A stretch of DNA of 64,000 nucleotides from Pandoraea sputorum. Its GTDB lineage: Bacteria; Pseudomonadota; Gammaproteobacteria; Burkholderiales; Burkholderiaceae. Shown here piece by piece: positions 52,331 to 62,900 of the stretch (positions within the stretch are counted from its first letter, which is position 1; each line of letters opens with the position of its first letter). The position numbers and the translations under genes were made by a program. The DNA lies in NCBI RefSeq assembly GCF_000814845.2, contig NZ_CP010431.2, forward strand, positions 1-64,000, written 5' to 3'. The notes beneath the pieces were generated by a model, which ran no database searches, was not told where the DNA came from, and was given only the letters and a program-made list of their open reading frames with translations.

Positions 52331-53563
52331 ATGACGTACGACGCCCTAGTGCTCGGTGCCGGTATCGTTGGTGTTTCCGTGGCTGTGCATTTGCAGCGAC
52401 GCGGCATGTCGGTCGCGCTCATCGACCGCAAATCGCCCGGCAACGAAACCTCGTTCGGCAACGCCGGGCTGATTCAACGCGAAGGCGTCTATCCGTACGC
52501 GTTTCCGCGCGACCTCGGCACGCTGCTGCGCTACGCACGAAATCGTTCCACGGACGTGCGCTATCACCCGTCCGCCATGGGGACTGTCGGGCCCTTTCTC
52601 GCGCGCTACTGGTATCACTCGGAACCTGCCCGTCATGCGGCCATCGCACGCGACTACAGCACGCTGATTGCGCATTGCGTGACGGAGCATCGTGACCTGA
52701 TCGCGGTGTCTCGCGCCGGGGCGTTGTTGCGTGAAGGCGGTTGGGTGAAAGTGTTTCGCACAACGTCTGCGATGGACGCGGCACAACGTGACGCCGAGCG
52801 CTGGCGCAACGAATACGACGTGCCGTTCGAGCGTCTCGATGCTGCGCAATTGCGTGCGGACGAGCCATCGCTCACGCACGCGTTGGTGGGCGGGCTGCGT
52901 TATACGGCGTCCGATTCGGTGAGCGATCCGGGCGCGCTGGTCGCCGCCTATGCGCGTTACTTCGAATCGCTCGGCGGACGCATTTTTACCGGCGACGCGA
53001 CCACATTGCAGCCGCACTGGTCGGTGCAGACCGAAGTGGGCCGCATCGAAGGCCGTCGTGCAGTCATTGCGCTGGGGCCGTGGGCGGACAACGTGACCCG
53101 GGCGCTCGGCTACCGCTTCCCGCTCGCCGTCAAACGCGGCTATCACATGCACTACCGCGCGCAGCCGGACGCGAAGCTGAATCAACCAGTGCTCGATGCA
53201 GAGTACGGCTTCCTCATCACGCCGATGACGGGCGGTATTCGTCTGACGACGGGTGTCGAACTCGGCCTGCGCGACACGCCGCCCACGCCGGTGCAACTGG
53301 CGGCCGTCGAACCGCTGGCGCGCGAGACATTCCCGCTCGGCGAGCGTGTCGACCCGGTGCCGTGGCTCGGACGCCGTCCCTGCACACCGGACATGAAGCC
53401 GATCATCGGCCCCGCGCCGGGGCATCGCGATCTGTGGTTCGCGTTCGGTCACGCGCATCACGGCCTCACGCTCGGGCCAGTGACGGGACGCCTTGTCGCA
53501 GAACTGATGACGGGCGACTCGCCGGTGGTCGATCCCGCGCCGTTCAGGGCCGAACGCTTCTGA
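52331..53563 (+). CDS. FAD-dependent D-amino-acid dehydrogenase (DadA-like)
   Basis: 410 aa DAO-family flavoenzyme. FAD-binding motif LVLGAGIVGVSVAVHLQRRGMSVALIDRK at the start, the substrate/FAD loop ETSFGNAGLIQ, and a C-terminal MKPIIGPAPGHRDLWFAFGHAHHGLTLGPVTG as in DadA and glycine oxidase relatives. It oxidises D-amino acids to imino acids that hydrolyse to keto acids and ammonia. No alanine racemase lies beside it. Close pairing with ridA is functionally sensible. Confidence 0.88.
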   Translation: MTYDALVLGAGIVGVSVAVHLQRRGMSVALIDRKSPGNETSFGNAGLIQREGVYPYAFPRDLGTLLRYARNRSTDVRYHPSAMGTVGPFLARYWYHSEPARHAAIARDYSTLIAHCVTEHRDLIAVSRAGALLREGGWVKVFRTTSAMDAAQRDAERWRNEYDVPFERLDAAQLRADEPSLTHALVGGLRYTASDSVSDPGALVAAYARYFESLGGRIFTGDATTLQPHWSVQTEVGRIEGRRAVIALGPWADNVTRALGYRFPLAVKRGYHMHYRAQPDAKLNQPVLDAEYGFLITPMTGGIRLTTGVELGLRDTPPTPVQLAAVEPLARETFPLGERVDPVPWLGRRPCTPDMKPIIGPAPGHRDLWFAFGHAHHGLTLGPVTGRLVAELMTGDSPVVDPAPFRAERF

Positions 53564-55132
53564 TCACTGCGGCATCTCTTCCGGAGAGTCGACGCTGGGC
53601 GATGGCGTTGACTCGTTCGATTCGTCACCGCCGATCACGCTGATCTCGAACAACGGCTTGCCTGCGAGCGAACGCACCTCCGGGTCTTCCGGATAGGTCT
53701 TGAGCAGCGGGAGGATGACTGACCCGCCAATCACATTGCGACGGCTGTTATCCGCTGGCGATAACCCCCACACGTTCTGATACGTCATCGGCACGCTCAC
53801 GCCGTCTCGTTGCGCATTGCCCAGGTACAACATGATGTGACCGTTGATATGGATGAGCGTCATGAGCGGCCGACCGCGCTCGGCGAGCGTGCGCAGTCGC
53901 GTGTCGATGTCGGCGTTGCGCAGATCGGTACGCCGTCCGGCACGCAACTGATCGGACGAATGTCGCGGTAGCCACACGCCGAACGGCGCGAACAGACTGC
54001 GCGTCTCGGCCGAGCAATCGTTATAGAAGAGCGTGTTGCCCCAGCCGTACGGACGTCCGATCTGTTGCTTCATCACCTGCGCCATATGACGTGGCGTCAG
54101 CGTCCACGGCATCCGCACGAAGTCTGATGCGTCGAGCGCAGCCATGCGGACTTGCGCTTGTCGCTGTGCGTCGGCGATGGGGAACATCGCCATCTGACGT
54201 CCGTCTCGCGACTGCACCAGCGGCAACACCGTGCCGATGGGGGCGAACGTCCGGTAGAGGGTTGTGGAGGTGCCCGGTACCGTGTCGCTCAACGTTGCAT
54301 CGCCACGCACGATCGCACCGAGACTGCGCTGCGCGGCGTCGCGCCAGATGGCGACGAAGCGCGCGTCGACGGACGCCACCGTGCGCGCATCGATCCAGCC
54401 GATGAGGTCGGGTGAGTACACGAGCAACCACGCGCCGTCCTGACTGCGCGCGAGCGTGTAGACCGGCGTGCCGGGGCGCAGCGCGGAGTCCTGCAAGGCG
54501 TCGAACGGATAGCCTTCGCCTGCTTCGCGGAAATCGTAGAACGCGGGATCGTTCGTCGGCAGCAGGCGCACGAGCGCGTTGTCGACGGTGATGCCGCGTC
54601 GGCGCGGGTCGTACTGCCAACTGGCGTGATCGGTGTCGAGTTGCGCGAGTGCCATGTTGGACTCGATCGCGCGGATCCACGCCTGCGTATGCGGCTGGAA
54701 GTTCTCGCCGTAGGTCTTGCGAATCCCGGGGCGGCTATTGTCGAAACGGCTGACGCGGCGTGCCTGCGAATCGGCGAGTTGCGCAGCACCGCCCGCGTTC
54801 AGGAGCGATGTGGCAAGCCACGTGCCGTTCCACGGCGACGGATCGCGCGGTGCAGTGCCGAAGTAGCGGGCGCGGAATACGTCGAAGCGGCGGGTCTGTT
54901 CCTGTGCGGAAAGCAGTGGCTGATCGTAACCGGAGGCGTCGGGCCGGATCCAGTGATCGACGTCCTGATCGTAATGCTCGATGGGGAAGCGGCTGATGTT
55001 GTACCGCGCGGGGGGGGCCGCCGATGCCGTGCGCCCGGTCGCAGGCGACGATTCCGGTGCGGGAGTGCTGGCGCACGCCGCGAGCATGATGAGCGGCAGG
55101 ACGGCGGGCAGCCATGTGAAGCGGCGCCGCAT
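53564..55132 (-). CDS. NlpC/P60-type SH3-containing cell-wall lipoprotein
   Basis: 522 aa from the ATG at 55132. The lipobox LMLAACAS gives a lipidated Cys at about residue 20. SH3-like segments lie in the middle (PVYTLARSQDGAWLLVYSPDLIGWIDARTV, and a second around TVLPLVQSRDGRQMAMF). The C-terminal NlpC/P60 peptidase domain has the catalytic Cys in PYGWGNTLFYNDCSAETRSLFAPFG and His in LIHINGHIMLYLG. Such enzymes cut peptidoglycan stem peptides. A 9-bp tandem repeat abuts the start codon; its last unit supplies the AGGGA ribosome-binding site. Confidence 0.85.
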   Translation of the reverse strand: MRRRFTWLPAVLPLIMLAACASTPAPESSPATGRTASAAPPARYNISRFPIEHYDQDVDHWIRPDASGYDQPLLSAQEQTRRFDVFRARYFGTAPRDPSPWNGTWLATSLLNAGGAAQLADSQARRVSRFDNSRPGIRKTYGENFQPHTQAWIRAIESNMALAQLDTDHASWQYDPRRRGITVDNALVRLLPTNDPAFYDFREAGEGYPFDALQDSALRPGTPVYTLARSQDGAWLLVYSPDLIGWIDARTVASVDARFVAIWRDAAQRSLGAIVRGDATLSDTVPGTSTTLYRTFAPIGTVLPLVQSRDGRQMAMFPIADAQRQAQVRMAALDASDFVRMPWTLTPRHMAQVMKQQIGRPYGWGNTLFYNDCSAETRSLFAPFGVWLPRHSSDQLRAGRRTDLRNADIDTRLRTLAERGRPLMTLIHINGHIMLYLGNAQRDGVSVPMTYQNVWGLSPADNSRRNVIGGSVILPLLKTYPEDPEVRSLAGKPLFEISVIGGDESNESTPSPSVDSPEEMPQ

Positions 55133-55212
55133 ATGTCCCTTATGCCCCGTATGTGCCGTATGTCCCGTATGTCCCGTATGTCCCGTATGTCCCGTATGTC
55201 CCGCATGCCCCG
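55133..55212. repeat. 9-bp tandem repeat at the lipoprotein start
   Basis: Nine units of TATGTCCCG-type sequence (plus-strand reading), five of them identical (55159-55203), the outer ones with one or two changes. On the mRNA the unit is CGGGACATA and the unit next to the start is AGGGACATATG. The period is a multiple of three. Confidence 0.92.
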
Positions 55213-55426
55213 TCGAAAGGTCACGGCGCTGGCTGTCGGAAGAGACGCTGGTACGGAACGAGAGAGCGCGCTGCAAGGTGCTGCGCGCCGCGAGAATTGC
55301 GCCCATGTCGTGCAAAGGAAAGCTCGGATGCCGCCATGCTACTCCATCGCCGCGAGGCAACTCCCGAGACGGCTACGCGTTGGGAAAGTGGCTTGCGTGA
55401 CGCCTCGTCCCCAACGCGTCTATCCC

Positions 55427-57928
55427 TTACCAGCGGGCCGTCACGCTGCCGATCACCGTGCGGCCCGTGCCGTAGTAGCACTGCACGGTGGTGTTGCAGC
55501 CCGCCACGTAAGTGCGATCGAACAGGTTGGTCGCGTTCAGTTGCAGACGCCAGCGCCAGCCGATGTCGGCGTGCAGCGACGCATCGACGAGTGTCACGCT
55601 GGGCACCGAGAACGAGTTCACCGAGTCGCCCGCCGTCTGGCCGAGATAGCGGATACCGGCCCCCGCGCCGAGCTTGGCATCGCCCACATTGCCGAAGTTA
55701 TAGTCGGCCCACAGCGACGCCATGTTGCGCGGCACGCCATACGGACGCTTGCCCAGATCGGTGTTGTTGCTGCGGGTGACTTCCACGTCCTGATACGTGT
55801 AGCTCGCCACCATGTTGAGCTTCGACGTGAGGCTCACGCGCGCTTCGAGTTCCACGCCGCGCGAGCGCACCTCGCCCGTCTGAATCGTGTTGCGCGTGTT
55901 GGTCGGATCGGCGGTCGAGACGTTTTGCTGCGTCAGGTTGAACAGCGACGCTGTGAAGATGGCATCGGTGTTCAGCGGCTGGTACTTCACACCGATTTCG
56001 TATTGCTGACCTGTGGTCGGCTCAAGCGGCGTGCCCGCGAGGTTGGTCGAAAGCGTGGGCAGGAACGACGTCGAATAGCTGAAGTACGGCGACAGACCGA
56101 TGGCCGATTCGTACAGCAGGCCCGCGCGCCACGTGAACTTGTTCGGCGTTTGCTTGACCGACGACTTGTTGAGGTTGTTGTCGGTCGTCGACCACGTGAA
56201 GTCTTCGCGGCCGCCCAGCGTCAGATACCAGCGGTCCCAGCGCATCTGGTCCTGCAGGTACAGGCCGAGCTGCGTTTGCGTCTGGTCGGTGCTGGTCGTG
56301 GGGTTGGCGGGCAACACACCCTTCACGCCATAAACCGGCGCGTAGAGATCGAGCGACGGTGCGGAACCCGACCACACGCGGTTCAGGAAGCGCTGCGTCT
56401 GGAAGTCCACGCCGCCGACCATTTTGTGCGCGACGGGGCCGGTCGTCGTGTCGTACTGCACGTTGTTGTCGAGCTGCCAGCCGTTGAGGATCGGCGCGGC
56501 CTGATAGGCCGTGCGTTGCAATGTGCGTTGATCGGCCAGTAGCGCGGTGCCATAGATCGACTTGTAATCGAGATCCATGTGCGTGAAGCGCGCCGTCGAG
56601 CGGAATTGCAGCGCGTCGTTCACACGATGTTCGAATCGATAACCGGTGGCGACCTGCGTCTTGCGATAGCGGTCGAACGACGGATCGCCGGTGAGCAGAT
56701 CGCGGTCGATGCGTCCCCAGCGGGAGTCCTTCACCATGCCCAGCGCCGGGCCGTAGCTGACCGACGAGCCCATGTTGTCCTGCATGTAATTGACGAACCA
56801 CGTGAAGCTCGTCTGCGCGTTCGGACGCCACGTGAGCGACGGCTGAATCATCAGACGGTCATCGCTCACGTTGTCGGTCTGCGCGTTCGACATCCGGCCA
56901 AGGCCTGTGATGCGATAGAGCAACGTGCCGTCTTCGTTGGCCGGCCCCGTCATGTCCACACGCAGTTGACGACGGTCGAACGTGCCGTAGTCGACGCCGA
57001 TCTCGCGGTAGGCTTCCGCGCTCGGTGCCTTGCTCACCAGATTGACGAGACCGCCGAGGTTGCCTGCGCCATAGAGGATCGAGCTGGGTCCGCGCAGCAC
57101 TTCCACGCGCTCAAGTGTGTACGGATCGACGCGAACGGCGGCGTAGCTGCCCGGGCGATTCGCGATCTGTGGCACGCGCAGGCCGTCCCAGTAGACGTCG
57201 GCGTTGAAGCCGCGAATGTAGAACCAGTCGGCGCGGGTGTCGCTGCCGTACGGATCGGCGTTCACGCCTGCGGCGTACTTCAGCGCGTCCGTCACGGTCT
57301 GGACCGCCTGATCGTTCATCTGATCGCGCGGGATCACGCTGATCGATTGCGACGTCTGCATGATCGACGTATCCGACTTGGTCGCCGTATCGCTGCGCGT
57401 GGCCACATAGCCGAGCACAGGACCGCGTGCGACGTCGCGCTCGGCGCGGGCGGTCACGTTGGTCTGCGGCAGGGCGACGGCCGCACCGGTGGCTGTCGCG
57501 GCCGCAGCATTCGGGCCGGGCGCGACGATGTAGCCGCCGTTCGGCTGGCCCGTCGCCTGCAGGCCCGTGCCTTCGATCAGGATCGCGAGGGCGAGCGACG
57601 GCGTGTACGTGCCGGAGACGCCTGCCGTACGCTTGTCGGCGATCTGCGCGGCGTCGTACGAGATCATCAGGCCAGTCTGCTGCGCGAAAGCGACCAGCCC
57701 CTGTTGCAGCGAACCGGCGGGGATGTGCAGTGACTGCGCGGCGCGCGCAGCGGTGGCCGTTTGTGCTTGCGCGTCCGTCGTCGTGAGGACGGTCAGTGCA
57801 GACAGGGCGCTCAGGGAGCTCAGGGAGAACAGCGCCCCGGCGGCGAGGGTGACGGCGCGGTGTGCATGATGAGCGGGCGTGCGGGCACGTGCGGCACGCG
57901 AGAGCGTGTGGCTGACGTGAGAAGACAT
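55427..57928 (-). CDS. TonB-dependent siderophore receptor with STN domain
   Basis: 833 aa outer-membrane receptor from the ATG at 57928, behind GGAAAGGAAAC. Order: a signal peptide ending DAQAQ; an STN signalling domain (about 60-135, LHIPAGSLQQGLVAFAQQTGLMISYDAA); a plug domain (about 170-300, SQSISVIPRDQMNDQAVQTV and VEVLRGPSSILYGAGNLGGLVNLVSKAP); a 22-strand barrel ending in NLFDRTYVAG...VTARW with a terminal Trp. STN proteins signal through FecR and FecI, which are encoded just upstream. Family resemblance is to hydroxamate or pyoverdine-type receptors; the ligand is not readable. Confidence 0.94.
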   Translation of the reverse strand: MSSHVSHTLSRAARARTPAHHAHRAVTLAAGALFSLSSLSALSALTVLTTTDAQAQTATAARAAQSLHIPAGSLQQGLVAFAQQTGLMISYDAAQIADKRTAGVSGTYTPSLALAILIEGTGLQATGQPNGGYIVAPGPNAAAATATGAAVALPQTNVTARAERDVARGPVLGYVATRSDTATKSDTSIMQTSQSISVIPRDQMNDQAVQTVTDALKYAAGVNADPYGSDTRADWFYIRGFNADVYWDGLRVPQIANRPGSYAAVRVDPYTLERVEVLRGPSSILYGAGNLGGLVNLVSKAPSAEAYREIGVDYGTFDRRQLRVDMTGPANEDGTLLYRITGLGRMSNAQTDNVSDDRLMIQPSLTWRPNAQTSFTWFVNYMQDNMGSSVSYGPALGMVKDSRWGRIDRDLLTGDPSFDRYRKTQVATGYRFEHRVNDALQFRSTARFTHMDLDYKSIYGTALLADQRTLQRTAYQAAPILNGWQLDNNVQYDTTTGPVAHKMVGGVDFQTQRFLNRVWSGSAPSLDLYAPVYGVKGVLPANPTTSTDQTQTQLGLYLQDQMRWDRWYLTLGGREDFTWSTTDNNLNKSSVKQTPNKFTWRAGLLYESAIGLSPYFSYSTSFLPTLSTNLAGTPLEPTTGQQYEIGVKYQPLNTDAIFTASLFNLTQQNVSTADPTNTRNTIQTGEVRSRGVELEARVSLTSKLNMVASYTYQDVEVTRSNNTDLGKRPYGVPRNMASLWADYNFGNVGDAKLGAGAGIRYLGQTAGDSVNSFSVPSVTLVDASLHADIGWRWRLQLNATNLFDRTYVAGCNTTVQCYYGTGRTVIGSVTARW

Positions 57929-58053
57929 GACGGCGGTTTCCTTTCCTGGGAGCATCGAAACATCGAAATGGGCTTTCCTGTCTATGCCCCGCGAGATTCG
58001 AAAACCCCTCAGTCCGACGTCAAAAAATTTTCGGTGTGTTGCTAACGGCCGTT

Positions 58054-59157
58054 TTAGGTGTGCGTGCGGTCGCCGCCGATGGCGCGGCGCGTGGGCACTT
58101 CGGTGGGTGAACGGCCGGTGTTTGCGCTCGCGTTGTTGCCCGGTTGAACGCGCACGAACCAGCGGGTGTAGCGCTGGACGTCGACAGGCAAGGCCCGTGA
58201 CAGCATGTCGAGCACGCGGTCGGTGTCGTCGACCGGATAAATGCCCGACACCGGTAAGCGCGCGATTTCCGGCGCGCAGCCGAGATGCCCGCGGCGATAG
58301 CGACCCAGTTCCGCGAGGAACGCGCCGAGCGGCATGGCGTGCACGATGAGCATGCCTTGCGTCCACGCGGCGGCGGCATTGGCGACGCCAACATCGTCAA
58401 AGCGTGAGCGCAGGGCCGTGGCGTCGAAGGTGGCGCCCTGCCCGGCCGTGAGAACGACGGCGGCGCCGGTCGCGTTGGCCGGGACCACACGCACCGCGCC
58501 TTCCAGCACGGCCACGGCGGCACTTTCGTCGTGCTGACGGACGGCGAAACGTGTGCCGAGCGCCTGGAGACTGCCCTGCGCGGTATCGACGAAGAACGGG
58601 CGATGTCCGTGATCGGCGTCCGCACCGGTGGTGATGGCGATTTCCCCGCGCACGAGCCGCAGACGACGCAAGTCCTGCGAGAAGTGCATGTCGACGGCGG
58701 ATTCGGTGTTGAGCACGAGGACAGTGCCGTCGGCAAGCTGCACCGTGCGGCGCTCGCCCACGCCGGTGCTCAGATCGGCACGCCAGGCGCGCACGGTGTT
58801 CGAGTCGCCGGCCGACCAGACCGCGCCCGTCACACCCGCGACGGCGATGAGGCCGAGCACGCGGCGACGGCCCTGATTCGCGTTGGCACGCACGAGCGTG
58901 TTGTGTGCAACCAGCGCAGGAATCGTCCGAAGATGCGCGCCGAAGTCCACCAGACGTTGCCACGCGAGCGCGTGTCGTGCGTCGGCGTCATGCCAGCGTT
59001 GCCAGTCGGCTTGCATGGTGGCGTCCGCTTCGTCATTGGCCCCGACGGCTTGCAGGCGGACGAACCATTCGGTGGCCGCAAGCGTGACGGCTTCCGGTAA
59101 CGGCGTAGCGGTTGCGAAGCTGGCGGCGCTCTGGTCGGAGGGCATCGGACGGCTCAT
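58054..59157 (-). CDS. fecR: FecR-type transmembrane signal regulator
   Basis: 367 aa. Cytoplasmic DUF4880-like N-terminus (about 20-90, AATEWFVRLQ...WQRWHDADARHALAWQRL), a short membrane segment (about 98-115, RRVLGLIAVAGVTGAVWSA), and the periplasmic FecR domain (TVQLADGTVLVLNTESAV, LRRLRLVRGEIAITT, FFVDTAQGSLQALGTRFAVRQ). It receives the signal from the receptor's STN domain and controls the sigma factor. ATGA overlap with the sigma-factor gene shows translational coupling. Confidence 0.92.
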   Translation of the reverse strand: MSRPMPSDQSAASFATATPLPEAVTLAATEWFVRLQAVGANDEADATMQADWQRWHDADARHALAWQRLVDFGAHLRTIPALVAHNTLVRANANQGRRRVLGLIAVAGVTGAVWSAGDSNTVRAWRADLSTGVGERRTVQLADGTVLVLNTESAVDMHFSQDLRRLRLVRGEIAITTGADADHGHRPFFVDTAQGSLQALGTRFAVRQHDESAAVAVLEGAVRVVPANATGAAVVLTAGQGATFDATALRSRFDDVGVANAAAAWTQGMLIVHAMPLGAFLAELGRYRRGHLGCAPEIARLPVSGIYPVDDTDRVLDMLSRALPVDVQRYTRWFVRVQPGNNASANTGRSPTEVPTRRAIGGDRTHT

Positions 59158-59687
59158 GCGGCATCTCCGAAGCAGCAGGCGTGCAGGGCTTTGACGATAT
59201 GGCGTTGCACGGTGGCGATGGAGATGCCGACCGTCTCGGCGATGTCGCGCTGTGCGAGGCCGTCGAGTTGCGACATGAGGAAGACGCGGCGCACGACAGG
59301 CGGCAGGCCGTCGAGGCGACGATCGATGTCGATGAGTGTCTGGAGCAGGATGGCGCGGGTCTCGGGATCGGGCGCGACGGCTTCGGGCTGTGCGGCGAGC
59401 GCGTCGAGATAAGCGGCTTCGATCTTGCGATGGCGATGCAGATTGGCGACGAGCCCTTGCGCCACGACGGTGAGAAAGGCGCGGGGTTCTCGCGGGCAGA
59501 CGGGGGTGTCCTTGCTGAGCAGGCGCACGAAAGTGTCGTGCGCGAGGTCGGCGGCGTCGCCGTGATTGCCGAGTTTGCGATGCAGCCAGTTGCGTAGCCA
59601 GCCGTGATGATCGTAATAGAGCGAAGCCACGCCGGACGCGTCCGCGCGTGCGTGATCTTTGCGTCCCCCGTTGTCGTCACGCATCAT
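59154..59687 (-). CDS. fecI: FecI-type ECF sigma factor
   Basis: 177 aa. Sigma2 region (VASLYYDHHGWLRNWLHRKLGNHGDAADLAHDTFVRLL) and sigma4 region (LPPVVRRVFLMSQLDGLAQRDIAETVGISIATVQRHIVKAL) are both complete. It should direct transcription of the receptor gene on siderophore binding. A Fur box lies about 60 bp upstream, so iron starvation licences the whole operon. Confidence 0.93.
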   Translation of the reverse strand: MMRDDNGGRKDHARADASGVASLYYDHHGWLRNWLHRKLGNHGDAADLAHDTFVRLLSKDTPVCPREPRAFLTVVAQGLVANLHRHRKIEAAYLDALAAQPEAVAPDPETRAILLQTLIDIDRRLDGLPPVVRRVFLMSQLDGLAQRDIAETVGISIATVQRHIVKALHACCFGDAA

Positions 59688-59743
59688 GATGTTGGCTTGG
59701 TCGCCCGAACCGGCAACCGTCGCTGATCTAGCAGCTTTTGAGG

Positions 59744-59762
59744 TTAATGATAATCATTCGCA
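59744..59762 (-). promoter_or_regulatory. Fur box upstream of fecI
   Basis: The centre AATGATAATCATT (59746-59758) is a perfect 13-bp palindrome and matches the core of the Fur consensus; the flanks match partly. Confidence 0.85.
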
Positions 59763-59840
59763 TCATATCATGACCTATCGTGCGGTGACGGATGGAGGGG
59801 GCTGGATTAAGACCACCGCGAATGGGGGATTGGGTTGATG

Positions 59841-59856
59841 CTGTACAAACATACAG
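59841..59856. promoter_or_regulatory. LexA (SOS) box upstream of uvrA
   Basis: CTGTACAAACATACAG fits CTGT-N8-ACAG exactly. It lies 134 bp before the uvrA start, in the right place to repress it until DNA damage. Confidence 0.85.
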
Positions 59857-59989
59857 TACAATCGCAGCGTACCGGCGACGTCTGGATGCTGCCAGCGACT
59901 GTCGCATCGGCCTGATACAGTAGTTCCCCCGAGGCGCGTATGCGCTCTGTCGTTTTGTCGTTTTCGCACTGATACGGCTCTGATACCCA

Positions 59990-62900
59990 GTGGACAAGTC
60001 CTCCTCGAAACCCGACCCGTCGGCCAGCCACGCCATTCGTATTCGTGGCGCCCGCCAGCACAACCTCAAGAATCTCGACGTCGATATCCAGACCGGCGAG
60101 ATGACCGTCGTGACCGGTCCGTCCGGTTCCGGCAAGTCCAGTCTGGTCTTCGACACGCTGTTCGCCGAAGGCCAGCGTCGCTATGTCGAGACGTTCAGCG
60201 CTTACGCCCGCCAGTTCCTCGACCGCATGGACCGTCCGCAGGTCGACCATGTGGAAGGCGTGCCGCCCGCCATCGCCATCGATCAGACCAACCCCGTGCG
60301 CAGCTCGCGCTCGACGGTCGGTACGATGACCGAACTCAACGATCACCTCAAGCTCCTCTTCGCCCGCGCGGCGGCGCTGTTCGATCGCGAAACCGCCCAG
60401 CCGGTGCGTCACGACACGCCCGAGACGATCTACGCCGATCTCATGGCGCGCACCGCACAGAGCGATCCGCGTCTGGTCGTCACCTTCCCGGTCGAGTTGC
60501 CCGGTAGCGTCACCCCCGACGAAGTGGCGCAATGGCTCTCGGCGTCCGGCTACACACGCGTGCAGGCCGAGCGCGAAATCACGACCGCCGAAGGTACGCG
60601 CAAGGTGCTCGACGTTGTCGCCGATCGCTTCCGTCTTCAGAACACGGAGAAGGCGCGCGCGATGGAAGCCATCGAGTCGTCGCTCAAGCGCGGCCGTGCC
60701 CGGGTGAACGTCTATGTGCTGGCCGAAGAAGGTGAGCCGGACATCTGGCGCTATTCGCAAGACCTGCATTGCCCCGATAGCGATCTGCATTACGCCGATC
60801 CGCAACCCGCGCTCTTCTCGTTCAACTCTGCGTATGGCGCGTGCGAAGCGTGTCGCGGGTTCGGTCGCGTGATCGGCGTCGACCTCGGTCTGGTCATTCC
60901 CGACGAACGCAAAACGTTGCGCGGCGGTGCAGTCAAGACGATTCAGACGCCCGCGTGGAAAGAGATTCAGGAGGACCTGCTGGAGTACGCAGGCAAAGCG
61001 GGCATCCCGCGCGATACGCCCTGGTCGAAGCTCTCGCCCGAACATCGCGAATGGGTCATCGAAGGTGACCCCGACTGGCAAGGCGAATGGAACAAGCAGT
61101 GGTATGGCATTCGCCGCTTCTTCGGCTATCTGGAGTCGAAAGCGTACAAGATGCACATCCGCGTGCTGCTCTCGAAGTACCGCAGCTACACCACGTGCGA
61201 CACGTGTGGCGGTGCGCGTCTGAAGACCGAAGGTCTGCTGTGGCGACTCGGCTCGAAAGAGAATGCCGACGCCGTGCTGCCGCCCGCTCAGCGTTTCATG
61301 CCGCGTGGTGTGTCGTGGTCACGCGAGCAACTCGAAGCGCTGCCCGGTCTGACGATGCACGATCTGATGCTCATGCCGATCACGCGCGTGCGTCAGTTCT
61401 TCGATTCGCTGACGTTGCCGTCCAGCCTGCTCGATGACGCGCTGAAGCTGCTGCAAGAAGAAGTCGGCACACGTCTGAAGTATCTGTGCGACGTCGGCAT
61501 CGGCTACCTCACCCTCGACCGCCAGAGCCGCACGCTTTCCGGCGGCGAAGTGCAACGTATCAATCTGACGACGGCGCTCGGTACGTCGCTCGTGAACACG
61601 CTGTTCGTGCTCGACGAGCCGAGTATCGGTTTGCATCCGCGCGACATGGACCGCATCGTCGCCGCGATGCATCGGTTGCGCGATGCCGGTAACACGCTGG
61701 TCGTCGTGGAACACGATCCGGCCGTGATGCTGGCCGCCGACCGTGTCATCGACATGGGGCCAGGGCCGGGCGAGCGCGGCGGGCAGATTGTGTTCGACGG
61801 CACGCCGAAGGAAGTGCGTCAGGCCGACACGCTCACCGGCAGCTATCTCGGCGGCCGCAAGCATGTGGCGAACGCGTCGAACTGGCGCGCGCGTCCGGTG
61901 GACGAGGCGACGCCGCGTCTGACGCTGACAGGCGCTCGCGAGCACAACCTCAAGCATGTCGATGTCGACATTCCGCTGGGACGCCTCGTCTGCGTGACCG
62001 GCGTCTCCGGCTCCGGTAAGTCGACGCTGGTGCAGGACATTCTCAGCCCGGCGCTGGCGCGTCACTTCGGTGACCCGACCGAAGCGCCGGGTGCGCACGA
62101 CGAACTGATCGGTGCCGAGCAACTGTCGGGCGTCGTGTTCGTCGACCAGTCGCCTATCGGCAAGACAGCGCGCTCGAATCCGGCAAGTTACGTCGGCGCA
62201 TTCGACGAAATCCGCAAGCTGTTCGCCGCTGAGCCGGTTGCGCTGCAACGCGGTTATAACGCCAGCACGTTCAGCTTCAACTCCGGTAATGGCCGTTGCC
62301 CGACATGCGGCGGCTCGGGTTTCGAACACGTGGAGATGCAATTCCTGAGCGACGTGTATCTGCGTTGCCCGGATTGCGACGGCAAGCGCTACCGCGCCGA
62401 AGTGCTGGACGTGAAGATCCAGCGTGCTATCCCCGGCGAAGCGATGCGCGAACTGAGCGTGTCGGACGTGCTGGAACTGACCGTCAACGAGGCCGTGAAG
62501 CTGTTCTCGTCGGATCGTGACGTGCTGCGTGTGTTGCAGCCGATCGTGGACGTCGGTCTCGAATATGTGAAGCTCGGCCAGCCTGTGCCGACGCTCTCCG
62601 GTGGCGAAGCGCAACGTCTGAAGCTCGCCGGTTTCCTGGCAGAAGCAGCACAGAAGAAGACGGCGAGCGGACAGAAGGTCGCGCATCGTGGCCGTCTCTT
62701 CATCTTCGACGAACCGACGACCGGGCTGCACTTCGACGACATTGCGAAGCTCATGCGCGCGTTCGGCAAGTTGCTCGATGCAGGCAATTCGCTGCTCGTC
62801 ATCGAACACAATCTGGACGTGGTGCGTGCGGCCGACTGGATCATCGACCTCGGGCCGGAAGGCGGCGAAGGCGGTGGCGAAGTGTTGTGTGCGGGGACGC

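Noticed and set aside
55133..55212. CRISPR array
   Set aside because: Units are 9 bp with no spacers; it is a simple tandem repeat.
57966..58366. Upstream extension of the TonB receptor frame
   Set aside because: The signal peptide and ribosome-binding site place the start at 57928; the extension overlaps fecR.
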